Source: Rhodovastum sp963804495 (GTDB lineage: Bacteria; Pseudomonadota; Alphaproteobacteria; Acetobacterales; Acetobacteraceae). From it: 64,000 bases of DNA. Position numbers and translations under genes: made by a program. Below the pieces are notes generated by a model, which saw nothing but the letters and a program-made list of their open reading frames with translations, was not told where the DNA came from and ran no database searches. Position 1 is the first letter of the stretch; every line of letters starts with the position of its first letter. Location: contig CAWDQN010000003.1 of assembly GCA_963804495.1 (NCBI GenBank), positions 558,001 to 622,000 on the forward strand, in the 5' to 3' direction. This document shows, piece after piece, positions 35,701-43,258 of the stretch.

Positions 35701-35870
35701 GGTGGCGGTGTGGAGCGGGCGCGATCGGCCGCAGCGGGAGCCGCTCTCGCGCGCAGCGACCCCGCCATGCGGCCCGCCGGTCGGGCCTCGGGGCGGTGGA
35801 AAAGAAGCTGCACTTGGCAAGTGCCGTGGTGTTGCGACATGCTGGCGACAAAACAGCAGGGAGGAACGCC

Positions 35871-36191
35871 ATGTGTAACATTTTCGTGTCGCAGGACCCC
35901 GCCACCTATGCCGCCGAGACCCGGCCGGTGCGGCTGCACGGTCACGCCACGTCGATCCGTCTGGAAGCGGCGTTCTGGACCATCCTCGGCGAGATCGCCG
36001 CCGCCGAAGGGTTGAGCCTCAGCCGCTTTGTCACCGTGCTCTATGACGAAATCCTGGAGCGGCACGGTGCCGTGCCGAACTTTGCATCCTTCCTGCGCGT
36101 CACCTGCCTGCACTATCTAAGTCACCCCGACGAGCACGCCGCCGAGGTAGCGGCCCGACGCAGCCCCGCGCGAATTCCTGCAATGCAATAG
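35871..36191 (+). CDS. Ribbon-helix-helix domain protein
   Basis: 106 residues. The segment RPVRLHGHATSIRLEAAFWTILGEIAAAEG-LSLSRFVTVLYDEI has the beta-strand then helix-helix pattern of the RHH_4 family seen in alphaproteobacterial small DNA-binding or arylsulfate-like RHH proteins. The short N-terminus MCNIFVSQDP carries one cysteine. GGGAGG lies 8 bases before ATG. It stands alone on the plus strand ahead of the cytochrome/GMC operon; regulation of that operon is possible but not shown. Confidence 0.75.
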   Translation: MCNIFVSQDPATYAAETRPVRLHGHATSIRLEAAFWTILGEIAAAEGLSLSRFVTVLYDEILERHGAVPNFASFLRVTCLHYLSHPDEHAAEVAARRSPARIPAMQ

Positions 36192-36254
36192 CCCAATACT
36201 ACCGGCGCCGCCGCGCCGCCCTCTATGGTCACCGACGCCAATGGGGGAGGAGCG

Positions 36255-36641
36255 ATGCGGATCGGTGGGTTTTTGACGTCTCTGGTCGTCATGTGTCTGC
36301 CGGCGGCGGCCGGCGCGCAGTTCGCCATGCTGGTCCCGGACACCGCGCCCGATCCAGAGACGGTGTTCGCCAATCAATGCGGTACCTGCCATTCGCTGAC
36401 ACCCGGCGAGCAGCGCCAGGGTCCCAATCTCGCCGGGGTGTTCGGCCGCCAGGCGGGCCGGCTGCCTGGCTATGCCTATTCCGCCGGCCTCGCCGGCGCG
36501 CGCTGGCGCTGGGACGCCACCCGGCTCGACGCCTGGATTGCCAACCCGCAGGCAATGGTGCCGGACACGGTCATGCCCTACCACCAACCCGATCCCGAAA
36601 TCCGCGGCACGATCATCGCCTTCCTCAAGGAGCAGCGCTGA
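36255..36641 (+). CDS. Periplasmic class I cytochrome c
   Basis: 128 residues with a signal peptide (IGGFLTSLVVMCLPAAAGAQF). A single haem site NQCGTCHSLTPGE lies close to the mature N-terminus, GPNLAGVFGRQAGRLPGYAYS follows, and the likely sixth ligand Met is in VMPYHQ. This is the cytochrome c550-like layout. ATG 36255 follows GGGGGAGGAG by 2-3 bases; an extended in-frame start exists at 36225. The stop abuts the next ATG (TGAATG). It probably accepts electrons from the GMC dehydrogenase encoded downstream. Confidence 0.92.
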   Translation: MRIGGFLTSLVVMCLPAAAGAQFAMLVPDTAPDPETVFANQCGTCHSLTPGEQRQGPNLAGVFGRQAGRLPGYAYSAGLAGARWRWDATRLDAWIANPQAMVPDTVMPYHQPDPEIRGTIIAFLKEQR

Positions 36642-37037
36642 ATGGCCAAGCCGATCCATGTCATGATCCGGGTGCGCGATGAGGCCCGCTCGGTCGATTT
36701 CTACCATCGCGCCTTCGGCCTGGAGGTCGAAGATCGCCGGTCGTTTCCGAGCTTCACCTTGGTCTATCTGCGCGGGCCGGAATCGCCGTTCGAACTGGAG
36801 TTGACGATCAACCACGACCGCGCCGCGCCCTACGCCCTCGGCGATGGCTACGGACACATGGGCATCGTGGTCGACGATCTGGACGCCGCGCACGCGCGCT
36901 TCCAACGCGAGGGGCTGGAACCCAATCCGCTCAGGGAAATGCAGCACGAGGGCGCGCTGATGGCGCGGTTTTTCTTCGTCAGCGACCCTGACGGCTACCG
37001 CATCGAGGTGTTGCAGCGGATGGGCCGCTTTAGCTGA
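36642..37037 (+). CDS. VOC/glyoxalase-family protein
   Basis: 131 residues, vicinal-oxygen-chelate fold with two beta-alpha-beta-beta-beta modules. Likely metal ligands are His in PIHVMIRV, Glu in FELELTI, His in GYGHMGIVVDDL and Glu in GYRIEVLQ, the pattern of glyoxalase I. The MIRVRDEARSVDFYHRAFGL opening is close to lactoylglutathione lyases. It starts immediately after the cytochrome c stop. It may detoxify an aldehyde product of the neighbouring dehydrogenase; that link is inference from the operon. Confidence 0.88.
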   Translation: MAKPIHVMIRVRDEARSVDFYHRAFGLEVEDRRSFPSFTLVYLRGPESPFELELTINHDRAAPYALGDGYGHMGIVVDDLDAAHARFQREGLEPNPLREMQHEGALMARFFFVSDPDGYRIEVLQRMGRFS

Positions 37038-37084
37038 CTACGCCAGCGCGCCTGAACAACAACCAAAACAGGGAGGAAACGCCA

Positions 37085-37627
37085 ATGAGACAACCTGACC
37101 GACGCATCCAACTCAGCCGTCGCGTGGTGCTGCGCGGTACCGCCGCGAGTCTGCCGGCCGCCGCCGCCGGAGGACTGGCCGGCTCACCCGTCACCGCCTG
37201 GGCGCAGGCGGCGCGAAATCTTAACCCCGCCACGCTGGCCACCCTGGCCCGCGCCGCGCGCGACATCTATCCGCACGACATCTTCCCCGACAGCGTCTAC
37301 ATGACAGCGGTCGGCGGCTACGACGCCAAGGCGCAGGATGCGGCGCTGCGCAAGCTGCTGGAGGAAGGGGTGGCGGCGCTCGACGCCGAATCCCAGCACC
37401 GCTACGGCCGCCCCTATGCCGAGGTGACATCCGAGGCCGACCGCGTGGCGGTGCTGAAGGCGGCCGAGGCATCGCCGTTTTTCGCCAAGGTGCGCAGCGA
37501 CCTGGTGGTCACGCTCTACAACCAGAAGGCGGTGTGGACGAAGCTTGGGTACGAGGGATCCTCGGCCGACAAAGGCGGCTACATCCACCGCGGCTTCAAC
37601 GACATCGACTGGCTGCCGTCGACCTGA
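37085..37627 (+). CDS. Tat-exported small subunit of a GMC-type dehydrogenase
   Basis: 180 residues with a twin-arginine signal (LSRRVVLRGTAASLPAAAAGG) ending near AWAQA. The mature part is helical, with LATLARAARDIYPHDIFPD and LRKLLEEGVAALDAES, as in gluconate 2-dehydrogenase subunit 3-like and related small subunits. Such subunits chaperone or anchor the FAD subunit and hitch-hike it through the Tat system. The strong GGGAGG site is 8 bases before ATG. The FAD subunit gene begins 15 bases downstream and lacks its own signal peptide, which fits co-export. Confidence 0.85.
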   Translation: MRQPDRRIQLSRRVVLRGTAASLPAAAAGGLAGSPVTAWAQAARNLNPATLATLARAARDIYPHDIFPDSVYMTAVGGYDAKAQDAALRKLLEEGVAALDAESQHRYGRPYAEVTSEADRVAVLKAAEASPFFAKVRSDLVVTLYNQKAVWTKLGYEGSSADKGGYIHRGFNDIDWLPST

Positions 37628-37642
37628 GGGGAGAAGCGGACA

Positions 37643-39211
37643 ATGGCACAATTTGGTCTGGACGACGACAGCGTCGTGGTGATCGTGGGCTCGGGCGCGG
37701 GCGGCGGCACACTTGGCAACGAGCTGGCGCAGAAGGGCATCAACGTGGTGATCCTGGAGGCCGGCAAGCGGCATGAGATCCAGGATTTCATCAACGACGA
37801 GTGGGCGAGCTTCGCGCAGCTCGCCTGGACCGACATGCGCACGACCTCGGGCACCTGGCGCGTCCACCGCGACTTCCCCAACCTGCCGGCCTGGATCGTC
37901 AAGGCGGTGGGTGGGTCGACCACCCACTGGGCCGGCGCCTCGCTGCGCTTCGCCGAGCACGAGTTCCGCGCCGCCGCCACCTACGGGCAGCTGCCAGGGG
38001 CAAACCTGCTGGATTGGCCGATCACCCTGGCCGAGCTGGAGCCGTACTACGCCCGCGCCGAAGACAAGATGGGCACCACCGGCACCAACGGCATCCCGCG
38101 CCTGCCCGGCAACAACAACTTCCGGGTGCTGGCGGCCGGCGCGCGCAAGCTCGGCTACAACAACGTCCACACCGGCAACATGTCGATCAACAGCCAGCCA
38201 CGCGACGGGCGCGGCAGCTGCCAGCAGATCGGATTCTGTTTCCAGGGCTGCAAGTCCGGCGCCAAGTGGTCGACGCTCTACACCGAAATCCCCAAAGGCG
38301 AGGCGTCCGGCCATCTGGAGGTGCGGCCGGACAGTATGGCGGTGAAGATCGAGCACGATGCCCGCGGGAAGGTGACCGGTGTGCTTTATGCCGACGGCAG
38401 CGGCGCCATTCATCGCCAGAAGGCGCGGGTGGTGGCGGTTGCCGGCAACTCGATCGAAAGTCCGCGCCTGCTGCTCAACAGCGCGACGCCGAAGTTTCCG
38501 GACGGCCTGGCCAACAGCTCGGGGCAGGTCGGGCGTAACTATATGCGTCACATGACCGGCAGCGTGTACGCCGTTTTCGAGCGGCCGGTGCACATGTACC
38601 GCGGCACCACCATGGCTGGCATTGTCCGCGACGAAGCGAGGCACGATCCAAGTCGCGGCTTTGCCGGCGGCTACGAAATGGAGACGCTGTCGCTGGGCGT
38701 GCCGTTCCTGGCGGCCTTCCTCGACCCCGGGGCGTGGGGGCGCGATTTTACCTCGGCGCTGGACATGTACGCCAACATGGCCGGAATGTGGCTGGTCGGC
38801 GAGGACATGCCGCAGGAGAGCAACCGCGTCACACTCGACCCGGTGGCCAAGGACCGCTTGGGTCTGCCGGTGGCGAGCGTGCATTTCGACGACCATGCCA
38901 ACGACCTCGCCATGCGCGCCCATGCCTACAAGCAGGGCTCGGCGGTGTACGAGGCGGTGGGTGCGAAGCGGGTGATCCACACAACGCCCTATCCGAGCAC
39001 CCACAACATGGGCACCAACCGTATGAGCGCCAACGCCCGCGACGGCGTGGTGAACAAGTGGGGGCAGACGCACGATATACCCAACCTGTTCGTCTCCGAT
39101 GGCAGCCAGTTCACCACCGGGGCGGCTTGTAACCCGACCCTGACCATCGTGGCCCTGGCCATCCGGCAAGCCGATACAATCGCCGGCATGATGGCGAAAC
39201 GGGACATCTGA
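37643..39211 (+). CDS. GMC-family FAD dehydrogenase, large subunit
   Basis: 522 residues. The FAD-binding start is VVVIVGSGAGGGTLGNELAQ, followed by GGSTTHWAGASLRF. CQQIGFCFQGCKSGAKWST is a cysteine cluster found in membrane-linked gluconate/sorbitol-type dehydrogenases. The active-site segment THNMGTNRMS and C-terminal ACNPTLTIVALAIRQAD complete the GMC_oxred_C domain. It oxidises an alcohol or sugar acid in the periplasm, passing electrons to cytochrome c. The operon order is cytochrome, VOC protein, small subunit, large subunit. The substrate cannot be assigned from sequence. Confidence 0.92.
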   Translation: MAQFGLDDDSVVVIVGSGAGGGTLGNELAQKGINVVILEAGKRHEIQDFINDEWASFAQLAWTDMRTTSGTWRVHRDFPNLPAWIVKAVGGSTTHWAGASLRFAEHEFRAAATYGQLPGANLLDWPITLAELEPYYARAEDKMGTTGTNGIPRLPGNNNFRVLAAGARKLGYNNVHTGNMSINSQPRDGRGSCQQIGFCFQGCKSGAKWSTLYTEIPKGEASGHLEVRPDSMAVKIEHDARGKVTGVLYADGSGAIHRQKARVVAVAGNSIESPRLLLNSATPKFPDGLANSSGQVGRNYMRHMTGSVYAVFERPVHMYRGTTMAGIVRDEARHDPSRGFAGGYEMETLSLGVPFLAAFLDPGAWGRDFTSALDMYANMAGMWLVGEDMPQESNRVTLDPVAKDRLGLPVASVHFDDHANDLAMRAHAYKQGSAVYEAVGAKRVIHTTPYPSTHNMGTNRMSANARDGVVNKWGQTHDIPNLFVSDGSQFTTGAACNPTLTIVALAIRQADTIAGMMAKRDI

Positions 39212-39229
39212 CCCCGCGCGTTGCACAAA

Positions 39230-39252
39230 GGCCAGGGCTTGAGGCCCTGGCC
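39230..39252 (+). terminator. Hairpin after the GMC operon
   Basis: 9-bp arms GGCCAGGGC (39230-39238) and GCCCTGGCC (39244-39252) with loop TTGAG, 18 bases after the large-subunit stop. It uses the same CCAGGG/CCCTGG module as other palindromes in the window. Confidence 0.65.
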
Positions 39253-39440
39253 CTCCGCGCAGCAGGGCTGCCATTCAAAGCATCAGGCAGGTCCGTCCGT
39301 CGACGTTCATGACCGCTCCGTTTCGCAGCCCGGCGGGGATTCGCTGGCGGGTGCAGCGCAAGGCACTGAAAACGTGCAAGGAGTCGGTTGCCGCAGCAAT
39401 CCTTTCCACGCGCACGTGCACGCACCGAACCGCACCCGCC

Positions 39441-39626
39441 ATGCCCGGCGAGCCCCCCCTGCCGTTCGGTTTTGCATCCGTTTTCTGCAAGAAGCTGACC
39501 GATGCCTTCGAGGGCAGACGCAGCACCGCAGCAGCCCGGCGGGTTCGCATGGCCTTCGCCGCCGCCTGCCCCGAAGCCGCGCTGATCACCGGTTGGGTGC
39601 GCAGCTTCCTGCCCGAAGGACTGTAA
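39441..39626 (+). CDS. Possible small hypothetical protein
   Basis: 61 codons, MPGEPPLPFGFASVFCKKLT then an arginine/alanine-rich middle and GWVRSFLPEGL at the end. There is no clear ribosome site, and an opposite-strand ORF covers the same bases. It was kept only because the amino-acid mix is less skewed than in most shadow frames. Function is unknown. Confidence 0.25.
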   Translation: MPGEPPLPFGFASVFCKKLTDAFEGRRSTAAARRVRMAFAAACPEAALITGWVRSFLPEGL

Positions 39627-40118
39627 CCGGCGGGGCCTACGCCCCGAAACCCCCGCGTCTCAGCACCCCCCCACGCCTGCCGTGTCCGTTCTTTCATCGT
39701 TATGAAATGCCGCCGCGGATCCCAAGCAGGACGCGCCGGCTGTGATGTGCCTGCTCGCGAGATGCGATCTCGCCGAACATCGCGCCAAGGGGATATGGGC
39801 CGCGTTCGAATGGCCGATGCCGTTCATCTTCATAGGTTGGTGCCACGCTGCATCAAACAGGGTTCGGTTGCATGACTGCCGGCGTCCTATGAGGGGATGG
39901 GTGCATCGGCGGCGCCATCACGCCGTCCACCCGCGCATGCGCCAACACGCTCCGGCTCCCCAGGCCTCGCCCCCGGCGCGACGGTGGGTCCACAGCAGAG
40001 CGCCGGCCTTTCTTGTCTCTCCCGCCCGTTGCCGCGGCCGAAAACACCTTGACAGCGAAGTGCCCCATGCAAGCATGGCACCGCTCAATACGACCCGTCA
40101 CTTTGAGGGTGGGCTAAC
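39627..40118. other. Intergenic region upstream of the partner-switch module
   Basis: About 490 bases with no ORF of convincing coding character on either strand. The promoter for the downstream STAS-HATPase-PP2C genes presumably lies here, but no clear consensus was seen. Confidence 0.4.
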
Positions 40119-40475
40119 ATGGTGGGGCAGATGCATTTGCAAACCGAACAGATTGCCGGGAACGTCACGAAAGCGACGATGAACGGCAGGCTCGACATCG
40201 CCGGCGCCATGGCAATCGATATGCATTTTAACGTTCTGGTCGGCCAGAAGCGGGCGATCGTGGTGGACCTTTCGGGCGTCAGTTTCATCGCCTCCATGGG
40301 CCTGCGCACCCTGATCATGGGGGCAAAAACGGTCGCCTCGAAAGGCGGGCGGATGGTTCTGCTGTCGCCCAACGAGGATGTGAAGAAGGTCCTCGACGAC
40401 AGTGGCACCAGTGCGCTCCTGCCGGTCTATACCGATCTGGACGCGGCGATCGCGGCGGTGGGGGGGCAGCGGTAA
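40119..40475 (+). CDS. STAS-domain anti-sigma factor antagonist
   Basis: 118 residues covering a single STAS fold. The phosphorylatable serine lies in the signature DLSGVSFIASMGLRTLIMGAK. The first strand is TKATMNGRLDIAGAMAID, and the last helix SALLPVYTDLDAAIAAV. By analogy to RsbV/SpoIIAA it would be phosphorylated by the HATPase protein encoded next and dephosphorylated by the PP2C protein after it. ATG 40119 has GAGGG upstream; an in-frame ATG at 40131 with GGGG before it is equally possible. Confidence 0.9.
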   Translation: MVGQMHLQTEQIAGNVTKATMNGRLDIAGAMAIDMHFNVLVGQKRAIVVDLSGVSFIASMGLRTLIMGAKTVASKGGRMVLLSPNEDVKKVLDDSGTSALLPVYTDLDAAIAAVGGQR

Positions 40476-40511
40476 CCGGTACGCCGGTGGGTGGCCGGCG
40501 CCGCGTTCACC

Positions 40512-40943
40512 ATGGCAGACGTGACAGCGGAGCAGCTCGAGCTGCCGTGCGAGTTGCAGGCAATGCAGGACCTGGGGGCGCATGCGGAGCGGTTCGCCAC
40601 CCGCGCCGGGCTGCCTTCGCACGCCTCGTTCGCGCTGCAATTGTGTCTCGAGGAGGCGGTGTCGAACGTGATCCGCCATGGCGGGCTGGACGGTGGCGCG
40701 ACGATTGCTGTCTCGCTGCGCTGCGTTGATGGACAGCTGGTTGCCGAGATCGCCGACCGGGGAATTTCCTTCGATCCGCTCCAGGTGCCCGAGCCGCTGC
40801 CGCAAACCACGCTGGAGACAGCCACCGAGGGGGGGCGCGGCATTGCGCTGATGCGACGCTTCTGCCCCGATATCAGCTATACCCGCACCGGGGAAACCAA
40901 CCGGTTGCGCCTGGCATTTCCGCTCGATCATCCGCCAGGCTGA
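40512..40943 (+). CDS. RsbW-like serine kinase / anti-sigma ATP-binding protein
   Basis: 143-residue GHKL ATPase (HATPase_c_2). The N-box is LQLCLEEAVSNVIRHGG, the G1-type box VAEIADRGISFDP, and the glycine loop TATEGGRGIALMRRF. ATG 40512 gives the usual short N-terminus; an in-frame GTG at 40491 would add seven residues. In partner-switching systems this protein binds either an effector such as a sigma factor or the unphosphorylated STAS protein. No sigma factor gene is adjacent, so the final target is unknown. Confidence 0.88.
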   Translation: MADVTAEQLELPCELQAMQDLGAHAERFATRAGLPSHASFALQLCLEEAVSNVIRHGGLDGGATIAVSLRCVDGQLVAEIADRGISFDPLQVPEPLPQTTLETATEGGRGIALMRRFCPDISYTRTGETNRLRLAFPLDHPPG

Positions 40944-40972
40944 GAGGCGGCACCCGCACCAGGCCTGGAGGC

Positions 40973-42157
40973 ATGAATTTGCAGCAGCACCGCCCCGCCG
41001 CGATTCTGGTGGTGGACGACAACGCCGACAACCTTGAGTTGCTGTGCCGCCGGCTGCAGCGGCTGGGACATCGCGACATCGCCACCGCCGCCGACGGGCT
41101 GGCCGCCTATGAGCGGCTCTGCGCCGACCGCTACGACGCGGTGCTGCTGGACGTGATGATGCCGCGCATGGGCGGGATGGAATTGCTCGAACGGATGCGG
41201 GCGGAGAACCGCCTGGAAGAGACGCCGGTGATCATGATCTCGGCCGCGACCGAGATGGAGACGGTGGTCCGCTGCATCGAGCTGGGCGCCGAGGATTACC
41301 TGCAAAAACCTTTCAATCCGGTGTTGCTGCGCGCCCGTCTCGGTTCGGTGCTGGAAAAGCGGACGCTGCGCGCTGCGGTGCGCGCCCAGCTGGCGGCCCT
41401 GGAACAGGATCTGGCGCAGGCCCGGGCGCAGCAACTGAGCATGGTGCCCGGGGAGTTCCCCTCCGCCACCAGGGGATATCCGGTCAGCCTATTCGCTGCC
41501 ATGCACCCGGCGCGGCAGGTCGGCGGGGATCTTTATGATTTCTTTGAATTGACCCGGGATTCGTTGTGCCTCGTGGTCGGCGATGTCTCCGGCAAGGGCA
41601 TGCCGGCGGCCCTGTTCATGGCACGGGCGCGCAGCGCGCTGCGCGCAACCGCCCTGCAGATCGCAGCGCTCACCGGCCGGGTTCCCGGCCCGGCCGAAGT
41701 GGCGGACTGGGTCAATCGCGAACTGTGCCGCAACAACGCGGGCTGCATGTTCATCACCTTGTTCCTGGGCATTCTGGACGTGCCGGGCGGGCGGTTGGAT
41801 TTCGTCAATGCCGGCCATCTGCGTCCCTACCGGCTCACCGCCGCCGGCCAAGTGGATCAACTTCCCTGCCCGCCCGGCCTGCCGCTGGGCATCATGGACG
41901 AGGCGGCGCAGCCGACGAACAGCGTGCACCTGGGTCCGGGCGACGGGCTGGTGGTGATCACCGACGGGCTGCCGGAAATGACCAATCCCGAGGCGGCGTT
42001 CTACACCCATGCAAGGGTGATGGATGACCTGCGGGAGCTTTGCCGTGCCGAGCCCGAGCCGCTGATCACCGAACTCTGCGCGCGCGTGCTGCGGTTTGCC
42101 GGCACCGCCGGGCAGGCCGATGACGTGACGGCGCTTGCACTGCGGCTGCGGGGGTGA
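40973..42157 (+). CDS. Response regulator with PP2C/SpoIIE phosphatase output
   Basis: 394 residues. The N-terminal receiver (ILVVDDNADNLELL, phospho-Asp in AVLLDVMMPRMGG, Lys in DYLQKPFNP) occupies about 1-125. A short coiled linker rich in Gln/Ala leads to the SpoIIE/PP2C domain, with metal-binding VGGDLYDFFEL, VVGDVSGKGMPAALFMA, FVNAGHLRPY, LVVITDGLPEMTN and the final GQADDVTALAL. Phosphorylation by an unknown histidine kinase would switch on dephosphorylation of the STAS protein. It is the third gene of the module and starts 29 bases after the kinase gene. Confidence 0.95.
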   Translation: MNLQQHRPAAILVVDDNADNLELLCRRLQRLGHRDIATAADGLAAYERLCADRYDAVLLDVMMPRMGGMELLERMRAENRLEETPVIMISAATEMETVVRCIELGAEDYLQKPFNPVLLRARLGSVLEKRTLRAAVRAQLAALEQDLAQARAQQLSMVPGEFPSATRGYPVSLFAAMHPARQVGGDLYDFFELTRDSLCLVVGDVSGKGMPAALFMARARSALRATALQIAALTGRVPGPAEVADWVNRELCRNNAGCMFITLFLGILDVPGGRLDFVNAGHLRPYRLTAAGQVDQLPCPPGLPLGIMDEAAQPTNSVHLGPGDGLVVITDGLPEMTNPEAAFYTHARVMDDLRELCRAEPEPLITELCARVLRFAGTAGQADDVTALALRLRG

Positions 42158-42252
42158 AGGACGGCCAGGGTTCGACCCTGTCCGCCCTTCCCCCCCGTGG
42201 CCGAAACGCAGCGCTCCTGCTACCTCTCGCCCCGGCCAGCGGAGGGTTGCAC

Positions 42253-43227
42253 GTGGCGAGACTGCGGATCGGCGTTGTCGGCGCCGGACATTTCGGGCGG
42301 TTTCACGCGCTGAAACTCGCCGCCGCCCGCCGCGCCAGCCTCGCCGGCCTGCACGACCGCGACCCCGGCCGCGCCGCCGCCGTCGGCAAGGAGGCTGGCG
42401 CCCCGCCGCTCGACTGGCCGGCCTTGCTGGCGGCCTGCGACGCGCTGGTGATCGCCACCCCGGCGGAGACCCATTTTCATCTGGCATCCGAGGCCTTGCA
42501 GGCCGGGCTGCACGTTCTGGTCGAAAAGCCGATCGCCGCCAGCCTCGCCGAGGCCGATACGCTGGCAGCCCTGGCCACCGCCAAAGGGCGGGTGCTGCAG
42601 GTCGGCCATCTGCTGCGCTACTCGGCCGAGCATCAGGCCATCAGCACCCGCATGCAACGGCCGCTTTACATCGACTGCGTGCGCATCGCCCCGTTCAAGC
42701 CGCGCGGCACCGATGTGTCGGTAATTCTCGACCTGATGATCCACGACCTCGACCTTGTCCTGTCGCTGGTGGACAGCCCGATCGAGAGCGTCGATGCCGT
42801 CGGGGCGCCGGTGGCCAGCGCCCATGAGGACATCGCCAACGCCCGGGTGCGCTTTGCCAACGGCTGCGTGGCCGCTATCACCGCCAGCCGGATCAGCCTG
42901 AAGACAGAACGGAAAATGCGGCTGTTCAGCCAGGAGGGCTACATGTCGGTCGATTTCGCGGCCCGCAAGCTGATGATGATCGGCCGCGAGCGCGGCTTGC
43001 CGCTGCCCGGCACCGGCGGCGGTCGAATCGAGGAGATCACCTGGAAGGAACACGACTCGCTGCAAGCCGAGCACGAAGCCTTCGCCGCTGCTATCCTGGA
43101 CGGCGCCGCCGTGGTGGTGGACGCCGCCGCCGGCCGCCGCGCCCTGGAGGCAGCCCTGGCGGTGACCGACAGCATGGCCACCAGCCGCGCCCGGGCAGAG
43201 GCGTCCGGCCTGATCCGCCCAGCCTGA
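42253..43227 (+). CDS. Gfo/Idh/MocA-family NAD(P)-dependent oxidoreductase
   Basis: 324 residues with the Rossmann start RIGVVGAGHFGRFHALKLA, then ALVIATPAETHF and the conserved catalytic-lysine motif HVLVEKPIAASL. The substrate-domain pattern GHLLRYSAEHQAI and LDLMIHDLDLVLSL follow. These enzymes oxidise or reduce sugars and cyclitols; alphaproteobacterial relatives often lie near lipid A genes, but here lpxB is 12 kb away. GTG 42253 has GGAGGG 6 bases upstream and was preferred over the 33-codon extension. A 14-bp tandem repeat runs across its stop codon. Confidence 0.9.
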   Translation: MARLRIGVVGAGHFGRFHALKLAAARRASLAGLHDRDPGRAAAVGKEAGAPPLDWPALLAACDALVIATPAETHFHLASEALQAGLHVLVEKPIAASLAEADTLAALATAKGRVLQVGHLLRYSAEHQAISTRMQRPLYIDCVRIAPFKPRGTDVSVILDLMIHDLDLVLSLVDSPIESVDAVGAPVASAHEDIANARVRFANGCVAAITASRISLKTERKMRLFSQEGYMSVDFAARKLMMIGRERGLPLPGTGGGRIEEITWKEHDSLQAEHEAFAAAILDGAAVVVDAAAGRRALEAALAVTDSMATSRARAEASGLIRPA

Positions 43228-43258
43228 TCGGCCCAGCCTGATCCGCCCAGCCTGATCG
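43209..43258. repeat. 14-bp tandem repeat across the oxidoreductase stop codon
   Basis: Three full copies of CCTGATC(C/G)(G)CCCAG (43209-43222, 43223-43236, 43237-43250) plus a partial fourth copy CCTGATCG. The gene's TGA lies in the second copy, so copy-number change could alter the C-terminus and the spacing to the convergent TRAP gene. Confidence 0.9.

Noticed and set aside
32990..36200. Direct repeat of the tRNA-Gln 3' end marking an island border
   Set aside because: No second copy of the T-arm/acceptor sequence was found in the window by eye.
39275..39697. 140-codon minus-strand ORF opposite the 61-codon candidate
   Set aside because: Arginine-rich, no start signal, overlaps a terminator hairpin region; weaker than the plus-strand candidate.
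43209..43258. Possible CRISPR array
   Set aside because: Repeat units are 14 bp and contiguous with no spacers, so it is a simple tandem repeat.
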